Part shown: positions 24,801 through 35,930 of the stretch, one piece after another
How positions within the stretch are numbered: the first letter of the stretch is position 1
How the letters are laid out: each line of letters opens with the position of its first letter
Source of the DNA: Corticium candelabrum
Taxonomy: Eukaryota; Porifera; Homoscleromorpha; Homosclerophorida; Plakinidae
Direction of reading: 5' to 3'
Assembly: GCF_963422355.1 (NCBI RefSeq)
Contig: NC_085092.1
Span: forward strand, 5,175,354-5,239,353
Length of the DNA: 64,000 bases
Position numbers and translations under genes: made by a program
Notes under the pieces: model-generated
Databases searched by the model: none
What the model was told of the DNA's origin: nothing
Seen by the model: only the letters and a program-made list of their open reading frames with translations

Positions 24801-27800
24801 CAACATTTTTTATGGACTTTACTGCCTGTACTGATCTCATTGGTCTCTGCCATCAGCTCCAGACAAACCCAACTACAGACCTGCAGGTGTGTTTAATTTT
24901 TCAAACAATCGCAGTTACTCCTATTCTTCATACGCTACACCAACAAATCCAAGTCAACAGCTCTATCATCGATGAGACGTCATTACGCAGCAGCTTCTTT
25001 CGAATGAAACACAAAATCTGCAGTCAATCGTAGTTGAAGGTGACGGCAACTGCCTATTTAGATCCTTTTCTATGCTGTTCAAAGGTACGAAGAATCTGAT
25101 CATCTTGAATTGAGACAAATGAAAACTATTATGTAGGTCTCTGCAAATTGCGGACGTCGGAAATGGCAAAACAAACAGATTTTCCCACAGCAAGCTGCCT
25201 GAGTGTCTTTCTATGAGAAGAAGTACCAGGTACATTCGGGAGCTCGTACGTCTCCTAGTGCTACTAAGAAAGTCTGTTCAGACAAAAGTTTCTGCATGTC
25301 CAGTTCTGAAATCTAGATGTTGAATGATGCCACGCGCTATTGAAGTGCTACAATAACAAAAGTTTATCACTTGTGTTCCAGAGATTAGCACAGCTAGCCA
25401 TAGGACAGGTGGGGTTACATGCAGTAGCCGAATGTACTGTTCTCAACAACAATAGTGGCACTGAGTCAGAAGAGAAGAAACGCTCTTATCTACTCAACCA
25501 AAGAATGCTCATGTCTTTATGGGATGAATTGCCACGATGTCGATGTGATGACAAACCACATTTCTGTTTGCTTGTAGCCATAGAATTAGTTGAAAGTTAG
25601 GATAAAATATGAATACTCATAGTATTACATAGCATCCCAAGCATAATACTGTAGATTGATGTGTTTACTTGCTATTTACAATGCTCATCCAACGTTACTG
25701 CAAATTCCTAGTTACGTCTTAATTTAATGTCAAACATGATAATCTGGAAGAGGTCTCAACAGTGATATTAATGACTTGTTTACTTCTGGAATCTCTAACC
25801 TAGAAACTAGTGAAAGTTTGGCAACCAACCGTTTCTCTACATGGCCAAACTGGCGACCAGATTCAAACACATTACTTGAAGCCTGCTTATCTATATTCAT
25901 GTTCTGGAATCGTATCGCTTTGCTTGTGTCAGTTCTACGCAACAGACTGCAGTTCATGTACATTTGAGTTCATCTACTCCAAACATCAGAGATGGGCATG
26001 GATCTATTGCAGCTGCTGTAGTACTGTGTCCGTACAAGTTTCAACTCTGTCAAGTCGATCCTATGGCCTTTGGTCTGAACTTTGGTAACATACATTGGCT
26101 TGTCTGAAATCAGGAGTAAACATGTCTTGTATGTGATGTCAAGATCAATGCAGTGCCTAATTGTATATTCCTGTGAGGTGGCGGGGGAATGAAAGGACAA
26201 GAAGAATATGCAATCTGGGCACTGCTGCGCTAGTTCAGAAAAGGAGGTCCATTCTTCACTCAATTCCAACCACTCAAACCAAAACCCCTGATCTAACAAA
26301 GACGGATAATCAGTGATGAGAATGCTAATACAAACCCATCAAAACAACGTTATTGCAACCGCAGATGTAAGAGTTAATTAATGAGCTAAGTGAATGTATT
26401 TACCGTATTCCCTCACATAAAGGCGCTTGCGCTTATAAGTGAACTGAATAAGCGCATGCGCCTATACCTCGAGTACAAGCACATGCGCTTTTAGGCGAGG
26501 GATAATCGTGTTCGGACAGCATCTGTACACGCGACATGCATCGCAAGTCCTATTCCCTTGAATTTAAGCGTCAGCTTCTCGACTCTCGAAAGTAAACGAC
26601 GGAAATGTTTCAAAAACAGCAAAGCAGTACGGAGTCCATCGAAAAGTCGTGCAGAGGTGGCGACAGCAAGAGCGCAGGCTTGATGAAGCATCCGAGAGGC
26701 GAGACGTCCCTACACGCAAAAGAAGACGACTATTGCGAACCGAAAACTGAAATTATAGCAAACTCATTTAGGCAATGCGGCATTGTGCGAAGTTCCGCCA
26801 AAAGCGATGTTATGCTGCACAGTCGACTGGCTGCAATGTTGGGTGGAGAAGATGTTAGCGAAGAATTATCGCAGTCTAGCGACTCGGATTCGGACACTGG
26901 CACGTGCACTGATAGCGATGAAGAGACACTTTTAGAAACTGATGAAGACGGCTAGGACCTGTTCTCACTGTATGTTTACTGATGCATTAGCAAATACAAA
27001 AATTAAACAAAAAATTTTATACAAGCGCAAGCGCTTATAAATGAGTTTTAAAAAGCGTTTTCTTCGGCAAGAAAAAATGCGCTTTCTCACTTATAAGCGC
27101 ATGCGCCTTTATGTGAGGTAATACGGTTAGCTTGTGAAATGGTAGGGTGCAAGATCTTCTAATCAGTGTTGTAGATCAGGCAACTTGCTTCAGAGCTTGC
27201 TTGCAGTCGGATGTGCACTCTTGTCAGCAAAGTGACATAAAAGTGATTCTTGGACTTCCTTCCCTCTTGAATGGACTATTTAGCAGAGCTAAATAGACGT
27301 TAATACGACAATGACTGTAGTATCAAGGAGAGTGTATGGGAGAGTATGACGTACATAGTGACGTGTTTGTTGGTGGGTTAGTGACCGATAATTGACGCGA
27401 ACAGTGCAGTAGTTGTCTATTTCTATTATGCCGCAAAAGAGGTGCACAGCGACTTCTCGCTCAGGTCGGTCGCTTCAAGAGTACTTGGCTCTGTCAGGGG
27501 AAACACTGGAGCTGGAATTGAACAGCCTTATCCTGGTACTAACTGGCACGAAAGATGAAAAAGCAGTGAGATTATGTAACCATTGGAACGAGACGCGAAC
27601 AGACGTGGATGAGGGTACACAATCAACGTCCAAAACTGAGTTGCCGATAGCATCCGCTGGTTCTCACGAGCCAAATACCAGGGTTGGAAGAAAGAGGAAA
27701 CGCGTGCAGAAGGAGTTAAAGCAGTCGGCAACGTCACCTCTGTTTTCCGCGGAGCAGCAGCAGTTTCTCTCGGAACTGGTGACGAAGATGGTGCAGGCGG

Positions 27801-30800
27801 AAAAGTCGCAGGTAGATGTAGTTGGGGCGCAGGTACAGACCCAGCGAGTTCCTGCAGAGCAAATCTCGCGAAACCAGCAGCAGACTTCTTTAAAGTCGAA
27901 ATGCAGAAGTCTGGCACGAGGAGAAGCAAGTACGCCGGAGATCTCGGAAGATGAAGAGGACGTCGAGCGGCCTACTCCTCGGCACACACAGACAGGTATG
28001 CATAGTGATCAGTCTCACACTCTGCATAGCGTCTATCCTGTTTCGGAAAAATGGGTGAGGAAGATCCTTCGAAGTGAGTTCGTTGACTTTGACGCGTTGT
28101 TGGCCAAATGCCCAAGTTCAATTCTATACGCAGCCAGTGCAATGGCCGACCAGTCCCAAGTCGCATTAGAGGTTGGCACTGCAGGTCTGAGCGTAGCACA
28201 AAAACATCAACGCCGCTTGGTGACGGACATTACTTCGTGGCTTACAGCATGGTCTCTTTTTGCAACACGCTGACAGTAGGTACTCCAAGTCGAGCATCAG
28301 AGTTATTTGGTTACCAGTTACTAATTGCACAAGCAGCTAGTCGATTTACTACGGCGGCATGGCTACAATATGACAGGGCGTTCCGTAAAGAAGCCTCTCG
28401 TGAGCCGGCTCGATGCTGGGACGAGGTAGACGTGTCATTATGGTCCATCTGTTTTACTAACCAGGCTAGAACAGGATGCTTCAAGTGTCGGGATTCTGAG
28501 CACCTAGTATCCCAGTGCCCCAAGAAAAGACAGTACTTTCAATCAATGGGCGACGACAATTCCAATCAATCGAGAGAGCTTACCAGCAAGGGAGCGCGAG
28601 TCGTCGCTCTCGCAAACGCCAACGCGCGCAGCGTGTGCAGAGATTACAACAGTGGAACGTGCAACCATGGCGAAGAAGCATGCAAGTTTGCCCACACATG
28701 TAGCCGCTGTGGCAGACAACACGCGGCCCTTGCGTGTGAGTCAAAGAGACAGTAAATGCGACGGGGGCGCCTCAGTAATTAAAGACAGTAATTTTAGAAT
28801 TAATGTCAGGGAGTTTCGTTTTCTGTTGCGATCTCACCCCAATGCACGGTGGGTTGACTGGTTATTAGAGAAATTAGAGCAAGGGTTTAGAATAGGTTGT
28901 AAGGACGACACGCTACATTACTCAGCACGTAACCTTCAGTCGGCACTTCAGCATCCAGACGTCGTCTCGACAGCATTGGCAGCAAAGTGTGATAAAGGTT
29001 TTCTCTCCGGGCCACACGACCATACCCCACTAGCTAATTTCGTTTCGTCTGGCTTGGGTGTGGTGCCCAAGGACGGGTCTTGGCGACTTATCTGTCATCT
29101 GTCGCACCCATGGGCAAAAGTGTGAACGATGCAATCGACAAATCCGGTGTTACCATGAAATACCCATCAGTGGACACGGCCATTGCTATGATTGAGACGT
29201 TTCAATCATCCCCGTACATGATCAAAATTGACTTCAAGAACGTGTTTCGTCATTGTCGTGTCCATCCAGACGATTGGCATTTGTTGCGTTGCGCGTGACA
29301 GGGCAGCTATTACTACCACAGGAGGTTGCCGTTTGGTTTGCGGTCGTCCTCGTGGTTGTTTAACCAAATGGCAGACGCAGTAGAGTGGATTCTGCGTGTC
29401 AAGTTCGGTATCCGACACGTCATTCATTACCTGGATGATTTTCTGATATTAGCTTCCACGAGAGAGAAGGGCCAAGAAATCTTACACACCACTCTGGCGA
29501 CGCTCCAGCGTCTGGGTATAGAGTGAGCACCCGAGCAGGTGGAATGACCGGCAAAAAGTTTGACTTTTTTAGGTATAGACATTGACTCACACAATAAGGT
29601 ACTATGCCTTCCGCAGTCCAAACGGGAAGATCTCGAAGCCGAGCTGCAGCAGTGGTACTTACGTAAGAAGTGCACAAAACGCCAGTTACTTTCGCTGATC
29701 GGCAAGCTCTCGTTTGCTGGGAAGGTCCTACCGGCAGGGCAAATATTTATTACAAGATTAATTGATTTAGAAAACAACTGCGAGAACACTTAGTCTTCGC
29801 GGCAGCTATCTTAGGGGTCTCAATGGTCCGGAAAACGATTGCTTTTCCACTGTGTCAACCATGCGTAGTTCATATTTGGTGGGAAAAGACCACTAAAGAC
29901 AAACACTTCATGCAGCTCGTATGTTCCCTGTACTTTATAGCAGCTAGAGAAAACTTTACTGTCTCAGTCTCGCATATTCACGGCGTGAATAATACATTGG
30001 CTGATGCATTGTCTCGCGGACAGGTGGAGAAGTTCAAGGCCCTAGCTCAACTGGCAGATCTGGAACCAACACCGCTACCACCCAATTGGGAACCGCTCTG
30101 GACCACAACGTTTGGCATTTTCAACGTGCAGCAATAGCCCCGTCAATGCGGGCAGCCTACACTACGGTATGAGACAATTTAACAACTTTTGCCAACGGCT
30201 GGGGATATCTCCCATGCCGACTTCAGAGACCACACTTTCAAAATTCGCAGCGTTCAGCGCAAGGGTAGTTGGAGCGGAGACTATCAGAGTGTATTTATCG
30301 GCAGTGCGTCACTTTCACATTCAGGCAGGGTACGTCGACCCGCTCCAAACAACACCTCGTTTGCAGTTGGTTCTTTGCGGCATACGGAGATTGCAAAATA
30401 CTTCTCACAAGAGACCACTTCGACGCCCGATCACGTTGCCAGTTATTAAGGAGTTTGAAGACGTCCCTGCGCCCATGGCCTCAGCTGTGCCGGAGAGATA
30501 AGCTAATGTATTGGGCAGAATTCACAACAGCTTTCTTCAGTTTCATGCGGATCTCAGAATTTACAGCAGCAAGCGACACGTCCTTCAACAAGCGGACACT
30601 ATGCGGAAAAGATGTTCAGTTTAAGGAGGACATGGTAGTGCTCCACTTACGAATGTCCAAGTCAGACCCTTTTCATCACGGCTGCAATGTAGTACTGGCT
30701 CCCCTAGGGGGTCCCGTGTGCCCTGTACGTGTACGTGCCATTAAACGGTATTTGGCAGTCCTGTGGATGGACGTTGGCTTACCGCTCTTCTGCTTCCAGT

Positions 30801-33800
30801 CAGGAGCATTTCTGTCGAGAGACAGACTTTCTTTTCAACTGCAATCTTTACTGGATAATGTGGGTATGGATTCGAGCTCATGCATCTCCCACAGTTTTCG
30901 AATTGGAGCAGCTTCTAGTGCAGCGGCTGCTGGATTACCAGAGCATTTGATCCAAAGGATGGGCCGTTGGACGTCTGAGTGCTTCAAGACGTATGTGAGA
31001 TCGAATATTCAAGTGTTGCGGTCTGCGGTGTGTCGCATGAGTGAGCAGAAATAGTAGATAGAAATAAATCGGCAGTTGTTTTGTGTTGCATTTGGTATAT
31101 GTCTCTATCTTGCGTGGTGCCGCGACGGACCAACGCATGCTGACACTTGCTTGGGAGGGTGTTTGGGGGGGAGCCCCAATGAGGCCGCAGTCCCAATGAA
31201 GCCGCAGAGCAAGCGGCATGCCGTCAGAGTACAGGCGTACCATTGACAACCAGTGGTATTTCTGGGAACGAGGCTATTGTTAGGTATGGTGGCAGCTGCC
31301 AGGCGGCACCGGGTCCTTTGTGCTGTCAGGCGACAGTGGCAGGCTGCGGTCCTGCGTGCCCAGTGTTGGGTGGCGCTAAGCATAGATCAGCCTCGATAAC
31401 CGGAAGCTGTCCCCCCAATTAAGCCCACTGGTGCCTTGCAACACGTCGAGAAAGAGAATTAATTGCAATTAAGGCAACGTCTTTGCATACATTTCAGTGA
31501 TTTCAGTCTTTGTCGCTTCAGACAAGTGGCCAAAGTCAAGAGATTGCCGACAAGAAATGCATAATATGAAATGCAAGAGACCGTCAGTTTCCACAATAGC
31601 ACGACCGATAATGAAGCTTCAAGTGCAGTTTCTGTTCAGCTGTGTTTGTCGCATCTTAGTTTAGAATTGCTGCATCAAATTCTGCACTTGTATGAAGACA
31701 GAGACTTTCCAAGTGTTAGCAGACTGCTTGCCGTAGAATACATGTGTTTGATCAAAGGACACGTGTTTGCAATCGCCAAGCATTGCATGAACTGCATGCT
31801 TCTCAAATCATTGTAAGTAGATAGTTAGAGCTAATGACTGTGAGACTCTGCTAGGGTAATAACAAAGCAAGTCTTCACGCCTAATTCCGAACTCATAAAA
31901 TAGCAAAGACCCAATGACCACTCTCTCCCAGCCCTCTCACGTGATCTCCCACCACATCACGTGCAAAAAAGCACTGCACACCATGGAGAACCAAATCTGC
32001 AGTGCAATCATGTTACACACACACTTCCTACCATCACAGACACTTGCCAATCCTCCCAAGTACAAACAACAGTTCGAATGTCATCACAAAATATGTTACA
32101 TACAAACAAACTTACATTAGTTGTTGCTGCTTTGTTGCACTTTGATTCAATGAGACGTTGTGCTACAGGTAAACCACCATCAGAACATGCCCTGAGAAAT
32201 GGTGTGTAGCCATTCTAAACAATTTGAAACAATAACTACATATCAGAAAAAGTAATGCTAACAGTAAAACCTTATCACGATCTTCAATGTTGAGACCAAT
32301 ACTCAACAGATAATCAACAACATCAACATTACCAGCAACGTGTAGAGCTGTCAATGCATACTGTAGTTGACACACAATGTTAGAAGAACATTTATCAGTA
32401 CAATACTAACTGCACTGCATGAAACACACATATACAACAGACACAATTCAGGGATAGAAAAATACATCATCAATCAATAGTCTTGGGTAGCCAAACCCTC
32501 TCCCATCAGGTCAAAGTTCCAGGCAAGAAAGGGTATGGTGAAGTGTCAATGTATTGCTGTTTTACAAATGTGTAATTTAAATACCGAATTTGGTTTGTTA
32601 GACGTTCACTAAAGACCATATCAGTATGCACACATCGTCTTGTTTTCGATGACGTCATTTGCAGGATCTTACAAATATATCTGCCACTCTAGACTGTCTG
32701 TGGTCACTTTGGACACCAAAAAGCATCCAGTACTGTACATACATATCCAGGAGTACATACATATCCAGTCAAGTCACTGCTATGTCACCTCCTTTCCCCT
32801 CATGACTCTCCACTGTCACACCAGACATAACAGTCCCTAAACTGTTTTGCAGAATAAGAATCTACGCATTGATTCACAGATCTGCAAAGCACTCTTCGTT
32901 TCTTGTGACTTATGATCTCCACACACTTGACAATCAAAGCTGGACATACTGCACAATGTGTCTACACTGTATAAGCAATAGCAACCTTTCTAGAGTGCAG
33001 CTAGTACAGATTTAGGACAACGTCTGACACACAGTGTGGACAGCTTCTTTGTATAAAATGAAATCAGGCCACATAGGTGTTGCTTACATATTTAAAAACG
33101 ACTCAAGAGGCATCAATGTGTGGTTAACAGTGTCACTTCCATTGACAAGGGACTATGCTTTGGAATGAATGTTTTGCTTTCATTATCTATCATGCCAAAC
33201 ATTTCACCAGAACACCATCTAAGTTGCATGCTTGGATATGCAAAAACGTGGACGTTGCATGCACAGTTTTATGAATGAAAACTAAAGTCTATCCCAAAAG
33301 TTTAACTAAAAGCGCAAGACTAATCATTGAACATTGTTTCTCCATGTGATGTTTCAATCATGAGCATCAAACTGTATGCACATAATTCATTGTATCTATA
33401 CACAATGTCCTTCCAGTTGACACGCCTTTTCTTCAAATTATTTTAACTCAACTCCATCAACAAAGTGACAATTACCCCAACCTCAAAACTACACCAATTC
33501 CCATACACCACAAAACAGTTTATGTTAATCAACACAGTGTCGCTAATGTAACACTCATTTACATCATTTCTCAATTGGCAAAATCAAATCACAAATACTG
33601 TCACATACAAATACACTTACATTGCTTTTTACTTGTTTGTTGCAACCAGCAGCTACCAATCTCTTCATAATAGACACATGACCACCATCACTTGCATAGT
33701 GTAGAGCTGTCCATCCAAACTACCCAGATAACAGACATAAGATCATGATGTTGTTAGCAGTGAATACAATACTAATACATTTATATCTAGAAACACTGAC

Positions 33801-35054
33801 TATAAAATATAACACATCCAATTCACCATTTCTTCTCACTAAACCCAATTACACACAATACATCATAACCTCATTACACCACCAAACGTTTAACAATTCA
33901 TATCATCTGGACTCCACTGACGTGTCTGCTTGTCTCGAAGCATTTAAGTCTTGCAAACACTCAATTTCACCTCAAGCCTACATCTGAGGTGACAACCTGC
34001 TACATGTCGCTTACTTTTAGCAATAGCACATACAATATCTATTTTAGTAGATAAATATGCACACAAAACACAATAACTAGAAGTATCTACGTTAAAACCT
34101 TTCTCTACTTTCCACTCTCCTTCATTCATTTTCATGCCCACACTTGAATAAATATATACGAGTAGGAATGAAATAGTGCAAGGTAAGATAACAATGCCAA
34201 TCTAGCATGTTTCTTCTCTGTTCTGTGTCTATATCTTACAACACAATGTTGGTCCAACTTGCCAGCTGTGACAACCTATTCATTGATTATTCATTGTAAG
34301 CACACCAGAGATGCCATTAACATTACTCATTAAATCAATCATTGAAACACAACAAACTGCACTCAAATTTCTAACCAATTTATCAACTCAACACAAATCT
34401 GACAATCACAATAAACTAACAAGTTGCACATAGTCACACACACTTCACATATTACACTGCACTCTCACCCCCTTCTCTTGATACTTCACATTGGCTTCTT
34501 TTCTTATAAGTAGATCAACCATATCGCGATCGGTTGATCCAACACCACACGCTACTTGAAGAGCAGATGGATAACCACCCAATCCAGTACCATACTTTCC
34601 CTACAAAATATGGAGTCCTCTAAAGTAAAGTCAGTTGTAAACCGTTCATAACATGGGAGTGTGTGTGGACGTGACCATATAGCGAGCGTCATTTGTGTCG
34701 GCTAAGCAAGCGCGTATGAGATAGAGGAAACGATTCATTCAATAATCTGGTCGGTACAAAGTCAGACGGTAAAAGCAACGTCACCTCGACTCTTACGTTG
34801 AGAAGCATAACATGCACACGACGTCTTCACTACAAACATGCTCGCGGCTCGATCACAAATTTTGCGATTTATGACGTCGAACGCGCTGCGCTGTAAAGTT
34901 CCCCATCACTCTCTCAAATTCTTACCCAATGTCTTGCTACAACATTGACGTCAGCGCTCTTCGCGATTGCTTCGTAGGCCTTTAGTACGTCCTTTTGCAC
35001 AACAGCATCGAAAAGAGCATCGTCAATCGCTCTTGAACTTTGGCTTTTCGCCAT
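18895..35054 (-). CDS. Ankyrin-repeat protein, nine visible exons
   Basis: Minus-strand exons, all GT..AG and all phase 0: 35054-34926 (MAKSQSSRAIDDALFD..., 43 codons), 34600-34469, 33719-33621 (GWTALHYASDGG..., exactly 33 codons), 32360-32271, 32214-32116, 24171-24082, 24025-23927, 20810-20697 (DGSTALHLICS...), and 19011-18895 (ending FIEEV, TGA). Joined they give about 322 residues, mostly ankyrin repeats of 30-38 residues; such repeats bind protein partners. No signal peptide, membrane segment or other domain is seen, so the role is unknown. Start choice: the Met heads the only upstream open exon, is followed by an ankyrin-like helix, and has a GT donor. Exon pairs 32360/32116 and 24171/23927 are duplicates. 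The 7.9-kb gap between exons 5 and 6 is largely transposon. Extra exons could be missed. Confidence 0.75.
21640..21850 (+). pseudogene. OTU-type cysteine protease fragment, copy 1
   Basis: The plus strand encodes IVVEGEGNCLFRFFSTLFKG followed by DYLELRQM. This is the catalytic Asp/Glu-Gly-Asn-Cys loop and following helix of OTU deubiquitinase-like proteases. Here the usual Asp is Glu. The frame stops soon after, and the His-bearing half is not recognised. It lies in an ankyrin-gene intron on the opposite strand, so it is probably a remnant of a mobile element that carried an OTU domain. Confidence 0.65.
22050..22316 (+). other. Conserved short open frame, copy 1 (unrecognised)
   Basis: An 88-codon frame (with FQRLAQLAIGQVGLHAV and later HFCLLVAIEL) that is also open in the duplicate at 25340-25600 with few replacements. 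It lies about 200 bp downstream of the OTU fragment on the same strand and may belong to the same lost element. No family recognised. Confidence 0.4.
23377..23622 (+). other. Conserved short open frame (paired with 31571-31816)
   Basis: An 81-codon frame kept open in both duplication units (LELLHQILHWYEDRDF here, LELLHQILHLYEDRDF at 31571-31816). No domain recognised; recent common origin alone could explain it. Confidence 0.35.
24945..25130 (+). pseudogene. OTU-type cysteine protease fragment, copy 2
   Basis: A second copy from the duplication, with the canonical loop VVEGDGNCLFRSFS. A frameshift after LFKG breaks the SDHLELRQM continuation. The two copies have separate lesions, so the ancestor before duplication was less damaged. 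Confidence 0.65.
25340..25600 (+). other. Conserved short open frame, copy 2 (unrecognised)
   Basis: The duplicate of 22050-22316; 86 codons, no stop acquired. On the opposite strand nearby, 26299-25970 (109 codons, WFEWLELSEEWTSFSELAQQ) and 25963-25730 are also open but unrecognised. Confidence 0.4.
26403..27126 (+). mobile_element. Pogo-like DNA transposon, internally deleted
   Basis: The terminal inverted repeats match over 24 bp with one mismatch and share CCTCACATAAAGGCGC, starting CCGTATT. TA precedes the left end and T-TA follows the right, consistent with a TA target. The unit-1 sequence at about 23125 lacks the element. Inside, the plus strand encodes the N-terminal DNA-binding helix-turn-helix of pogo transposases (KSYSLEFKRQLLDSRK, then after a 1-nt frameshift NVSKTAKQYGVHRKVVQRWR) and an acidic C-terminal tail (26790-26955, SFRQCGI then a DSDSDT run). 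The DDE catalytic core is missing, so it depends on an enzyme supplied from elsewhere. Confidence 0.8.
27428..28755 (+). pseudogene. DIRS element gag-like ORF, frameshifted
   Basis: Begins MPQKRCTATSRSG and continues to 28273. It then carries on in a second frame to 28755 after a one-base slip in a T5 run near 28258. The middle has a basic stretch (GRKRKRVQKE). The C-terminal part has a zinc knuckle CFKCRDSEHLVSQC (C-x2-C-x4-H-x4-C) and a CCCH finger (CRDYNSGTC...CKFAH) followed by CSRCGRQHAALAC. This suits a nucleic-acid-binding capsid-like protein. No other frame damage is seen. Confidence 0.78.
28652..30137 (+). pseudogene. DIRS element reverse transcriptase / RNase H
   Basis: RT motifs are scattered over three frames: GLGVVPKDGSWRLICHLS (29050s), MIKIDFKNVFRH (motif A), LPFGLRSSSWLFNQ (motif B), HYLDDFLILAS (motif C, 29430s) and SLTFLGIDID. 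RNase H-like sequence ends with the conserved NTLADALSRG at about 29990. There are frameshifts near 29100 and TGA stops at about 29297, 29524 and 29546. In related elements the first of these sits at a Trp codon before QG. Confidence 0.8.
30112..31054 (+). pseudogene. DIRS element tyrosine recombinase
   Basis: The N-terminal SAM-like part is in 30112-30501 (IRVYLSAVRHFHIQAGY), and the catalytic part is in another frame to 31054. Catalytic residues visible: Arg in MRISEF, Lys in RMSKSDPF, the H-x-x-R box SHSFRIGAA, GRWTSE, and the nucleophile Tyr in KTYVRSN. All are present, so one frameshift near 30480 is the main lesion. This enzyme would integrate the circular cDNA. Confidence 0.85.
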
Positions 35055-35199
35055 CTAGACCGTTAACTCAAAACGCAAACGTAGACAAATGGATTAAGTG
35101 CTAAATTTAGTAACTGTGACATCATATCGCGTGATTTGACAATGTTAAGTTGATATCAAGTAATTATGTTTTTAGATGCATTTATACCGTAATATATTT

Positions 35200-35930
35200 T
35201 GCGAGCGAGCGAAGCGAGCGAGTTTTTTCTAATGCGTCAAAGGGGTACTCTGAGTGTCCGTCCGTGCGTACGTCCGTCCGTGTGTCCGTCTGTGCGTTCG
35301 TCCGTGCGCCACCACCCCTACCCCGCGGGGAAATCGTTTAGGAATTGATAAATTCGAATCGTTCTTTGCTAGTTTTGAAGAAAGTAAACAATCCAATAGT
35401 TTACGTTATGTGACGTCATTACTGGAGATGTGTCTATGGTAACTATGCTCACTTATGTGACTACGTTCCACCACCCCTACGCCCAGGGGACAGCTGTTAC
35501 AAATCGATCATTTTGAATAATTGTTTGTTTTCCTCGATGGGTGCCAAAAATTGGCATTTCACGTTATGTGACGTCACTCTGTAATTATTGCTATGGCAAC
35601 AAGATTGAATTAGGCGTAAGCAGCGTTTTAACTTATATAGCGTCTTGTACTAGCTGTTTTTGTAACAGTTAATGCTGTTCTTAGCTGCTCATAATAATTA
35701 GCTGATGTAATGAAAGTTAACAACTGCTAACATCGCCATGGAAACATTGCTCACTTACTGTTAATTAAGCATGCGCGTTTTACTGTGCGTTGCGCACCAC
35801 TCCTAACTAGCCACCCCACGATCGAATTGAAGGAACAGTAGTTTACACGTCTACACCGTTGGTTAGGCGCTTCTCCGTTAGCTTGACTATTGATTTACGT
35901 AACTAACCGTGACACTTCATGTGACGTCAT
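35200..35930. promoter_or_regulatory. Diverged tandem modules with TGACGTCA palindromes upstream of the ankyrin gene
   Basis: TGACGTCA, the CREB/ATF-type cAMP-response palindrome, occurs exactly at 35411-35418, 35569-35576 and 35922-35929, each time as ATGTGACGTCA. The first two lie in related modules 158 bp apart. Both start CCACCACCCCTAC (35309, 35469), both pass through ATCG then TTT, and both end CTATGG(T/C)AAC. A weaker third module covers about 35790-35930. The ankyrin start codon is 357 bp away on the minus strand. Just before the modules are a GCGAGCGA-type palindromic run (35199) and a TCCGTCCG-rich tract. They could be promoter elements or a small mobile satellite. Confidence 0.5.

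Larger units (their letters stand above)
27272..31458 (+). mobile_element. DIRS-like tyrosine-recombinase retrotransposon
   Basis: A 4.2-kb insertion relative to unit 1 (between its AATT at about 23268). The order is gag-like, RT/RNase H, tyrosine recombinase, which is diagnostic of DIRS-type elements. These replicate through RNA but integrate by a recombinase and so leave no target duplication; none is seen. Near the left end, CTATTTAGC-AGA-GCTAAATAG (27284-27304) is a perfect hairpin. Confidence 0.85.
24290..32460. repeat. Internal duplication of the ankyrin gene, unit 2 (enlarged)
   Basis: The same content as unit 1 plus a pogo-like element (26403-27126) and a DIRS element (27272-31458). 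The unit-1 sequence gives the empty sites of both (near 23125 and 23268). Its exon pair is 32360-32271 and 32214-32116. Confidence 0.85.
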
